Shown piece by piece: positions 24,901 to 30,570 of a DNA stretch of 32,331 bases (position 1 is the first letter of the stretch; each line of letters starts with the position of its first letter). A model generated the notes under the pieces. That model was not told the origin of the DNA. It was given only the letters and a program-made list of their open reading frames with translations, and ran no database searches. Source of the stretch: Candidatus Obscuribacterales bacterium. Lineage in GTDB: Bacteria; Cyanobacteriota; Vampirovibrionia; Obscuribacterales; Obscuribacteraceae. The stretch lies in the NCBI GenBank assembly GCA_019746975.1, contig JAIERK010000140.1, positions 1 to 32,331 of the forward strand, given 5' to 3'. A program made the position numbers and the translations under genes.

Positions 24901-25018
24901 GATCCAACGGCCGCTAGCGACAGTGGTACTCGGTGGATTATTCTCTGCCACCATAATGACACTACTGGTGCTGCCGTCGATTTACCTGTTGGTTAACCGG
25001 CGAAACAAACAAAACTAG
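21941..25018 (+). CDS. Heavy-metal-efflux RND transporter (CzcA/CusA type)
   Basis: This 1025-residue inner-membrane pump belongs to the HME-RND group, which exports divalent or monovalent metal ions using the proton gradient. It has the normal size, an N-terminal helix, two large periplasmic loops and two clusters of helices. The proton-relay motif in helix 4 reads DFGIVVDAGVVMAEN (D393, D399, E406), close to the HME consensus DFGxxVDGA...EN with Ala and Gly exchanged. LPTDSFPDVSNVQVQI, MLTVPFATIGGVVAL and the SFSQPIADMIDDLITG segment also match CzcA/CusA proteins. The three Cu-binding Met positions of CusA are not evident, so the metal cannot be named. The start overlaps the previous frame's stop (ATGA). 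No CusB- or CusC-type gene follows. Confidence 0.93.
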   Translation: MINKLISFALTQRAVTLLLVVAAIVLGLYSISTLPTDSFPDVSNVQVQIITDPDNLATEEVESLVTIPIEYALNGLPFIQKIRSTSEDSLSVVTAIFDDSCDVYLARQLVQQRLNSLSLPPEVPAPQLGPVVSSFSQVFMYNVTSDRHNLIELRTIQDWDISKRLLAVQGVGNVVTYGGWTKQYQVLIDQYNLKSYKLTVQDVLTAVARNNINAGGSFIESGDEEVIIRGLGRVNKVQDIENIVLKEDSGTPVLVKNIAKVTIGPAFRRGSASKNGKGETIIGIVMARKGANTKNVVECVEQRLKEIQKTLPPGVKITPFYNQKDLVDKTTETVKEILLLSGGLVLIILAGVLMNVPVSLIVCIVIPLSLLVSFTLMKFTGLSSNLMTLGAVDFGIVVDAGVVMAENIFRKLAEAQEKETQGKSINTLPIIMSAAQEVGRPISFAVIIIIAVYLPLFTLEGVEGKMFHPLALTFMYALLGALAVALTIVPVLCFWFLKGKIVEKHNPVLEWIMHIYAPALRWSLVKPKVITTISFALLFGSFLFFPFLGSEFIPSLDEGSLWLRLRMPASISHTRTTEFTKIVEDIISKFPETTIATTRVGRSGMGSDVEGVDAADMYIGLKEKSTWQDKNKEHLVERMAKEVGMIPGLMYSFSQPIADMIDDLITGIKADVGIKIFGDDLKTIDRLANEIAASVKKVDGTGDITREPILGSPQLKIHLRRLDLARHGINVADVQDIIQTTLAGKIVSEVIDGSRRFGILVRFPLEHRRTVEDVGNLMIQAPTGAQLSLKSLATIHVEHGALVINREDGQRRSAVMVNIRGRDLGSWVKDAQQQVQKDVKFPASCTIVWGGQFENQQRAMTRLAIVVPLVLFLIFILLFFTFDSFKNAAIIMLTVPFATIGGVVALFLSHQPLSVPAIIGFIALYGVAVQNGVILVSYIMQLEQQGHSKIEAIRQGAAIRLRPVLITALVAIVGLLPKVLSDGTGAEIQRPLATVVLGGLFSATIMTLLVLPSIYLLVNRRNKQN

Positions 25019-25143
25019 TTCGAGCTATCAATATAAATTCATTCCAGGCGCGCCCAAACTCTAGCCCTAATCCGAGTGAAAGAAAATCGTTACTACAATC
25101 GAGATACCTGACAAATCGGCAAGCTCACGAAGTTGAGGACTTG

Positions 25144-25725
25144 CTACTCAGCAGGTCTCTCACTCGCCTTCTTCGAACCGCCAAGTAAAACTTTGACGGA
25201 GCCATCTTCCGGAATCAAAACTCGTCCCAAGTACTTACCTGGCCTCTCGAATCTAGTAGGCAATGAGCCTGCCAACTTCTCGAGGTGGTTCTTAGCCTGT
25301 GCCTTCTGGTCATGGAAATCGGATTTCTTGTAAATGAAATACCAGTTCTTGACGACAAAGTTGTAGAGCTTCGGATCTCTTTTCTTCGAGTGTTGCTTCA
25401 TCAATTTTTTCTCGAGTGCTGAAGCGTAGAGAATTCTACCGTCCATGTCACCAGGCGACATCTCGAGGGCTTTCTGTAGAATAAGGCAAGCTCGGTCGAC
25501 GTTGCCGAGCCTGATGCACTGTTCTCCTTCGAGACGAAGCCCATCAGAAGAAAGCATCCCGAGTTCCAGCAACTGATCGGAAATAATTACGCCATTGCTT
25601 CGACCGACATTAGCAGTGTCGAATATGAAGTCATTGTCCTTTTCACTAGCTGTCGCGTCACCCACGAAGAGCGCGGACACTGTAGCAACTGCAAAAACGG
25701 TGCTCATGAGTTTTGTGTTTCGCAT
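25144..25725 (-). CDS. Secreted TPR-like hypothetical protein
   Basis: This 193-residue exported protein has a signal peptide at about 1-27 (basic start, hydrophobic core, ATAS). Residues about 60-110 contain one or two TPR-like helix pairs: LRLEGEQCIRLGNVDRACLILQKALEMSPGDMDGRILYASALEKKLM. The rest is basic and includes LYNFVVKNWYFIYKK and the 'YLGRVLIPEDGSVKVLLGG' strand region. I recognise no named family. The ATG has AAGGAG 11 nt upstream. It lies 46 nt downstream of rpe on the same strand and may be co-transcribed. Confidence 0.8.
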   Translation of the reverse strand: MRNTKLMSTVFAVATVSALFVGDATASEKDNDFIFDTANVGRSNGVIISDQLLELGMLSSDGLRLEGEQCIRLGNVDRACLILQKALEMSPGDMDGRILYASALEKKLMKQHSKKRDPKLYNFVVKNWYFIYKKSDFHDQKAQAKNHLEKLAGSLPTRFERPGKYLGRVLIPEDGSVKVLLGGSKKASERPAE

Positions 25726-25771
25726 CTAGAACAACGCTCCTTAAAGACGTTTCTAACCCCAATAACAACAT

Positions 25772-26488
25772 CTAACAACAATCATCCGTAGCGGACGAAC
25801 TCTTCGCCGCGACCTTTGCGCCGGTCTTCCCAGACGCCGCTTCTTTGAGGTCCTTTATCGCATCTTCGACAGATGGCGCGCCATAGATGCTACTGCCGGC
25901 AACAAGCACATTGGCACCAGCCGCAACTACCTGACGAGCGGTATCATTATTGATACCACCATCCACCGATATCAACGCGTCTTTGAAGCCTGCGTCGTCA
26001 AACATTCTACGAATTCGAGTGATTTTGGGAACGACTTCCGAGATAAAGGACTGTCCTCCAAATCCGGGATTGACAGTCATGACGAGCACGAGGTCGATGT
26101 CCTTGAGGACATATTCGAGAGCCGCCTCAGATGTCCCTGGATTGAGCGCCACACCAGCTCTCTTTCCAAGACTACGGATATGGCTAAGTGTTCGTTGTAG
26201 GTGAGTAGCGGCTTCTGCATGCACCGTTATGTAATCGGAACCGGCGTTGGCAAAGGCCTCTACATAGTCATCTGGTCGCGAGATCATCAGGTGAACGTCG
26301 AGAGGCAGTTTTGTACAGCCTCGAATACTTTTGACTACGGGTACGCCAATCGTGATGTTTGGCACGAAGTGCCCGTCCATGACGTCGACATGAACCCAGT
26401 CCGCTCCGCCGGCTTCGGCCTTGCCTATGTCAGCGCCCAGTCGAGTGAAGTCAGCCGACAATATTGATGGTGCTATTCGAACCTGCAT
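25772..26488 (-). CDS. rpe: Ribulose-phosphate 3-epimerase with Cys-Cys tail
   Basis: The enzyme interconverts ribulose 5-phosphate and xylulose 5-phosphate in the pentose phosphate pathway. The 238-residue TIM barrel shows APSILSADF, HVDVMDGHFVPN (H33, D35), DVHLM (H66), MTVNPGFGGQSF, SVDGGIN (D176) and the phosphate loop VAGSSIYG. All catalytic and metal residues are present. The protein is about 15-20 residues longer than usual: the last 20 or so form an Ala/Lys/Ser-rich tail ending in DDCC. The ATG is preceded by a modest AGG. A CTTGAC-N9-GTCAAG dyad lies about 40 nt upstream at 26526-26546. Confidence 0.95.
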   Translation of the reverse strand: MQVRIAPSILSADFTRLGADIGKAEAGGADWVHVDVMDGHFVPNITIGVPVVKSIRGCTKLPLDVHLMISRPDDYVEAFANAGSDYITVHAEAATHLQRTLSHIRSLGKRAGVALNPGTSEAALEYVLKDIDLVLVMTVNPGFGGQSFISEVVPKITRIRRMFDDAGFKDALISVDGGINNDTARQVVAAGANVLVAGSSIYGAPSVEDAIKDLKEAASGKTGAKVAAKSSSATDDCC

Positions 26489-27025
26489 AACCTGTCACTA
26501 CCCGCGATACCGAATCAGTTCAACTCTTGACAACAGCATCGTCAAGCAACGACGCTGCCGGACATTATCATGACTACCAAGACGATGATGGTCAAGTGGA
26601 AGTGTCCAAACACTTACGGGTCACAGCTGAATAAAATCTAACAAGCGCAGTGGTCAACAGCCATAAAGCTAGTCGTTCTCACGATTGGAAGTTTTTGGCA
26701 GCCTTGCCGCATATGCATCCAATCATGTTTATAAAAAACTCAGCGAAGTCAATTCGAAAGCCGTCTCCAATCTCAGCGAGCAATATCCATGTCGAAAGCA
26801 AGCAACCTGCGCAAGGTCCAGATAATACTGCCAAGGCATCTGGAACGCATAGAAAGACCAACCGCGTAGCGGTGCAATGGCGCATCTCGTCCGTGGCGAG
26901 ACAAAAATTGGAAGTACCAGCCAAAAGATTCGAAAAACGCCGAAAAACATAATAAAGAGCTTGTATTTGATGTCATTCGGTCGCAGAGATCGTATATTTA
27001 GCTCGAATGACTGTGAGGCGAAGCT
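26489..27025. other. Divergent gap between rpe and acyl-CoA dehydrogenase
   Basis: The 537-bp gap contains a dyad near rpe (listed separately), a TATATT at 26993-26998 that could be the -10 of the dehydrogenase gene, and a small TCTCG/CGAGA hairpin near 26884-26900. A plus-strand 100-codon frame (26650-26952) lacks a ribosome site and looks noncoding. I cannot support a gene here. Confidence 0.5.
26526..26546. repeat. Dyad upstream of rpe
   Basis: CTTGAC and GTCAAG are separated by 9 nt in the rpe leader region. The half-sites could bind a dimeric regulator. This is a visual match with no known regulator attached. Confidence 0.3.
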
Positions 27026-28141
27026 ATGGCCCAGATTAAGCTCACTGAAGAAAAAGAGCAATTCCGTCGAGTCGCTAGAGATTTTACTGAGTGTGAGATA
27101 CGCCCTCGCGCAGCCCACTTCGAAGAGAGTGGCGAATTTCCAACCGAGATATTCGTCAGCGCGTGGGAGACTGGACTGGTTAATTTTCAGATTCCGGATC
27201 GGCACGGCGGACTGGGTTTGGGTCATCTAGAAGCGTGCCTGATCCTCGAGGAGTTGGCAGCGGGTTGCGCAGGGATTAGTGGTGTGATCGAGGCAACGAC
27301 ATTCGCACAGCTTCCTCTGATCCAGTTCGGAAATCGAGAAGTTAAAGAGGCTTGCCTGGAGCGCTTGATGCAAGAGCCGCTTATCGCGGGTTATTCAACT
27401 TTTGATACCGCGGGTGATGACCTCACTTTAAGAGTGCGCGATGACAAGTATGTGATCGAGGGCAGCCACAATTTGGTTAATGGAGGCAACGCCTCCTGGT
27501 ACTTCGTGACAGCAAAGGATCCGGCGAAGGGGCAGAAAAGCAGTTTTGTCGTCCCGGCCGAAATCGAAGGTCTGACCTTTGGCGACAAGGTCTATGCGAT
27601 TGGTCGCAAAGCCCGGGTCACCAGGAGAGCCGTGTTCAAAGATGTGCAACTCTCAGACGACCATCTTGTTGGAACTCTAGGCCAGGGGGAACTCATCAAG
27701 TCAAAGACATGGCCTAGCATTTGCACAATGGTCGCAGCTGGTGCAACTGGTGTCGCGCGTAGTGCCATGCATCATGCCATTGGTTACTCAAAAGAGAGAA
27801 AAACTTTTGGTCGTCCAATTTCTCAACATCAAGGTGTTGCGTTCATGCTTGCCGACATGGCACGTGAGATCGAAGCGGCGCGATTACTAACATGGCAAGC
27901 AGCTTATCTGCTAGACCAGGGTGAGGATGCATCGTCTTACGCATTGACGGCAAAAGCGTTTGCTCAAGATGTAGCGATGAGGGTAACTACTGACGCCGTT
28001 CAGGTGTTTGGAGGTTACGGTTACACGAGAGAATATCCGGTAGAAAAACTCATGCGCGATGCAAAACAATATCAAATTGCAGAGGAAAGCTCGCTCAAGA
28101 CCAAGGTCGCGCTTGCCAAATCACTTGTGTTATCGACATAG
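27026..28141 (+). CDS. Divergent acyl-CoA dehydrogenase
   Basis: This 371-residue FAD enzyme of the acyl-CoA dehydrogenase family would oxidise an acyl-CoA and pass electrons to EtfAB. The C-terminal half is clearly of the family: GVARSAMHHAIGYSKERKTFGRPISQHQGVAFMLADMAREIEAARLL, then VQVFGGYGYTREYPVEKLMRDAK. The catalytic-base region, usually QIYEGTSxIQ, reads QIAEESSLKTK, with Glu353 at the expected place but a changed setting. The FAD-contact stretch near 123-135 (STFDTAGDDLTL) also differs from the usual 'TEPxxGSD'. The substrate is therefore uncertain. The ATG has GAGG 7 nt upstream. A small unknown gene follows by 16 nt. Confidence 0.9.
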   Translation: MAQIKLTEEKEQFRRVARDFTECEIRPRAAHFEESGEFPTEIFVSAWETGLVNFQIPDRHGGLGLGHLEACLILEELAAGCAGISGVIEATTFAQLPLIQFGNREVKEACLERLMQEPLIAGYSTFDTAGDDLTLRVRDDKYVIEGSHNLVNGGNASWYFVTAKDPAKGQKSSFVVPAEIEGLTFGDKVYAIGRKARVTRRAVFKDVQLSDDHLVGTLGQGELIKSKTWPSICTMVAAGATGVARSAMHHAIGYSKERKTFGRPISQHQGVAFMLADMAREIEAARLLTWQAAYLLDQGEDASSYALTAKAFAQDVAMRVTTDAVQVFGGYGYTREYPVEKLMRDAKQYQIAEESSLKTKVALAKSLVLST

Positions 28142-28157
28142 TGTCATCTGGAATCGG

Positions 28158-28403
28158 ATGAAAGAGAAGATACAGAAAGGCTGTCTGCTAGTCGTGAAAG
28201 TCGCTCCTTACTACGAAAAGGAGTATTACTATGAGGTCACCAGTGCCGGCGATAAGTTGATTCGAGCTGACCTGTATCACTCGCCCAGAGTCAAGAAATC
28301 CTGGACGGTTAGAGAGCTGGATGCGCTGATCAACATGGGAATCGTGCGCATTGCTAGAGTAGACGAGCGTCCGCAGGGAAGTGCCGAAGTTCACAAGGAC
28401 TGA
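28158..28403 (+). CDS. Small hypothetical protein (81 aa)
   Basis: The product is an 81-residue, basic, Tyr-rich soluble protein (VVKVAPYYEKEYYYEVTSAGDK, then TVRELDALINMGIVRIARV). I know no family. I start it at the ATG at 28158, just after the dehydrogenase stop; a longer frame reading into the dehydrogenase gene (from 28059) would add an Arg-rich stretch that is a frame artefact. The ribosome site is weak (GGA). It is probably translated from the dehydrogenase transcript. The segment before the convergent zinc-ribbon gene (28404-28539) has no clear terminator. Confidence 0.6.
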   Translation: MKEKIQKGCLLVVKVAPYYEKEYYYEVTSAGDKLIRADLYHSPRVKKSWTVRELDALINMGIVRIARVDERPQGSAEVHKD

Positions 28404-28539
28404 CGATGAACGTTTGAGTCGTTGCCGTTTTTCCTTATCGAACATCCGATTTGATCCGCACGGATGCCTCTTGTCGACGAGCAGTCTGCCAGTAAGCACG
28501 GTTGACTTGATCGCGGAACTTGCGGTGAAAGGTTCTGGC

Positions 28540-29085
28540 TCAGCCTTTGGATGAAACTTTCGACTTCTTCTTTTTCTTCTTTGCTTTCTTCGAAGCAGCC
28601 TTCTGGCCTTGAGGGCTCTTTGTATCGGCCGCAGCGCCAGGAGTAACCTTCGGAGGATTGACGATCACCACTTGATTTGTATTTGTCAGCTGCTGAATCT
28701 GCGGCATTCCAGCAGTTTTTTCGTGGACGAACTGCCTAATCTTGTCGATAGGAACTCTAGTTTCTGTGAATTTGCCAGGAAAGACGGTTTCCAAAGTGAA
28801 TTGCAGAGCTGCATAAAAGAGCCCGGTAGCGACAAACAGATAGACACCGTTAACAAAAACAAACCTGCTGCCTCGCTCGAAATCATGAGACCTTCGCGAT
28901 TTTCTAAATCGGGCGACTGTTATCAGCTCATCCAGCCGTCGCGTAATGTCTGCCGGTCTAAACCCACCTCGGAGCCCGCCGCCGACTTTTCCCATCGATT
29001 CGTGCGCAACGTGCCGTCCGCACACAACACAAAACTTGAGTCCGAGGTTGAGTTTGGCACCACAATATGGACAGGTCGAAGACAT
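28540..29085 (-). CDS. Zinc-ribbon, single-helix membrane protein with Lys-rich tail
   Basis: This 181-residue protein begins with a zinc ribbon of two CxxC pairs (C5/C8 in CPYCGAKL, C19/C22 in CVVCGRH). A Gly/Arg-rich linker with FERGSR before it leads to one transmembrane helix near 74-97. A Pro/Val segment with IVNPPKVTPG follows, and a very basic tail (SKKAKKKKKKSK) closes the protein. The domain order of ribbon, helix and tail is seen in many bacterial proteins of unknown function. I cannot name a family. The start ATG has no strong ribosome site. It is downstream of the coiled-coil gene and cysE. Confidence 0.75.
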   Translation of the reverse strand: MSSTCPYCGAKLNLGLKFCVVCGRHVAHESMGKVGGGLRGGFRPADITRRLDELITVARFRKSRRSHDFERGSRFVFVNGVYLFVATGLFYAALQFTLETVFPGKFTETRVPIDKIRQFVHEKTAGMPQIQQLTNTNQVVIVNPPKVTPGAAADTKSPQGQKAASKKAKKKKKKSKVSSKG

Positions 29086-29187
29086 TCGAGACTCAAGAGC
29101 TCATAACAGCGCGTGGCAAAGGACTTTGTCCTATCTTACATGGTCAGAGAGCCTTTTGCCCACAGACCTGAAAGGCTAAAAAGACAG

Positions 29188-29445
29188 CTAGTTCTGTGCA
29201 CCGTCGCCAGTGGCGTAGCGACTAAACATTTCTGAAATCGACTGTTTATCGTGCGACAGCGTGTCCTGCTTGGCATTCAGTTGGACGATTCGATCTTTGA
29301 GCTCATCGATTTGCTGCTCAATCGCCTTGATTTCCTCGGTTATTTCCATTTCAGTAACTGCCAAAGCATCCGTCAGTGTATGAAACGCTTTTTCGAGTTC
29401 GTTCTCCGCCGCCAAGATTGATCCCCCTTTCACTGTCTGATTCAT
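29188..29445 (-). CDS. Small coiled-coil protein (85 aa)
   Basis: This 85-residue protein is mostly predicted coiled coil: ALAVTEMEITEEIKAIEQQIDELKDRIVQLNAKQ covers about residues 27-60 with heptad-like Ile/Leu spacing. Short polar ends flank it. The ATG is preceded by AAGGG, which supports translation. It lies 61 nt after cysE and 102 nt before the zinc-ribbon gene, all on minus. Function unknown. Confidence 0.75.
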   Translation of the reverse strand: MNQTVKGGSILAAENELEKAFHTLTDALAVTEMEITEEIKAIEQQIDELKDRIVQLNAKQDTLSHDKQSISEMFSRYATGDGAQN

Positions 29446-29506
29446 TCTACCCTTCTTGCTTCAACTGTTGACTATGTTTGAAGGAAAAACAGAACCAACT
29501 TGTCGA

Positions 29507-30265
29507 TCAGATACCAGCGCCCTGAAGAAAGACATCGACAGGGTCTGACCCATCCGCTGGTAGTCCGGAGCCTCTCGCTGCGGTCTCTTCAGCTGATGAA
29601 AGGCTTGTATCAAGACTCGAAGCTTTCATCAGTCTGGACAGGGTCGCCTCAAGCGCATCAATCCTCTGTTTCAAGCGTTTTATTGCTTCTGCTTCCGGGT
29701 CCGGAGTCGTGTTGTCAACTCTCTTTCCATCACGATACAAAATTCGGCCGGGCACGCCGACAACAATTGAATTATCAGGCACATCTTTGAGAACAATCGA
29801 GCCGGATGCGACGCGAACATTGCTTCCGACTGATATATCACCTTGAATTTCAGCCCCGCTACCGACGACAACACCGTTGCCCAAGGTTGGATGCCGTTTT
29901 GTCCCTCGTGTTTCCTCGCCTTGCCTGGCTTCCGCCCCAGCTCCCAGAGTGACGCCCTGGTAGAGAAAGCAGTCGTCACCTATGACTGTGGTCTCACCGA
30001 TGACCACTCCCATCCCGTGGTCGATGACAAACCGCCTGCCTATGGAAGCACCGGGGTGTATCTCGATACCGGTAAGAAAGCGGGCAAACTGCGAAAGGCA
30101 GCGAGCAAGCGTGTATTGCTCCTGTTTGTAGAGGATATTGGCAAATCGATAAAGCGCGACCGCGTGGAAGCCGGGGTAGCACAGATACACTTCGAGTTTG
30201 CTGCGGGCAGCCGGGTCCTTTTCCAGGATGGTATCTGCGGTTTCGTTAATTAGAGTCCAATCCAT
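29507..30265 (-). CDS. cysE: Serine O-acetyltransferase
   Basis: The enzyme makes O-acetylserine from serine and acetyl-CoA, the first step of cysteine synthesis. The 252-residue protein is of the shorter, EpsC-like type: an alpha-helical N-terminal region (WTLINETADTILEKDPAARS, then LEVYLCYPGFHAVALYRFAN) and a left-handed beta-helix of hexapeptide repeats. The catalytic His is H83 in IDHGMGVVIGET; H125 in KRHPTLGNGV and the CoA loop VPDNSIVVGVPGR are also present. The C-terminus carries a coiled-coil-like helix (about 190-215) and a Ser/Gly-rich tail. I use the ATG at 30265, where the conserved helix begins; a frame from 30355 would add 30 unlikely residues. It is the first gene of the minus-strand trio. 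Confidence 0.94.
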   Translation of the reverse strand: MDWTLINETADTILEKDPAARSKLEVYLCYPGFHAVALYRFANILYKQEQYTLARCLSQFARFLTGIEIHPGASIGRRFVIDHGMGVVIGETTVIGDDCFLYQGVTLGAGAEARQGEETRGTKRHPTLGNGVVVGSGAEIQGDISVGSNVRVASGSIVLKDVPDNSIVVGVPGRILYRDGKRVDNTTPDPEAEAIKRLKQRIDALEATLSRLMKASSLDTSLSSAEETAARGSGLPADGSDPVDVFLQGAGI

Positions 30266-30570
30266 ATGCCTGAAAACTAGCGCTGGTGGGGGAAATACGA
30301 GTTTAGAAACGCTTCTATGCGGGGAATCTAACAGAGTAGAGATCAGAACATACATTAATTCTGATGTTTCTTTACATATTGAGGGCGGCAGCTACGTAAT
30401 CTCCCCATGTTTTGCGGCAATCAAGCCAGTATTCTGGGAAAAAACCCTCTTTGCAACTGTCCAAAATCACACATAGCCGGATAGATGCGTTCACCGAGAT
30501 TGTATCTCAACCAGTAGGCAAGGTCCCCCTAGGACTTCTGGAACCAGCGGCGGCATCAAAAAACCTCTTT
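30266..30570. other. Divergent gap between cysE and large repeat protein
   Basis: The gap holds no separate gene I can support. The frame of the large plus-strand gene is open back to 30400 and reads as plausible protein from about 30451, so the gene's N-terminus may lie within this gap. I find no clear promoter or riboswitch. Confidence 0.45.

Noticed and set aside
26650..26952. 100-codon plus-strand frame before the dehydrogenase
   Set aside because: GTG start without a ribosome site, Lys/Ser-rich random-looking composition, no family resemblance.
26729..27226. 165-codon minus-strand frame across the dehydrogenase start
   Set aside because: Its first third is antisense to the well-supported dehydrogenase gene, and the rest is Cys/Phe-rich without a ribosome site.
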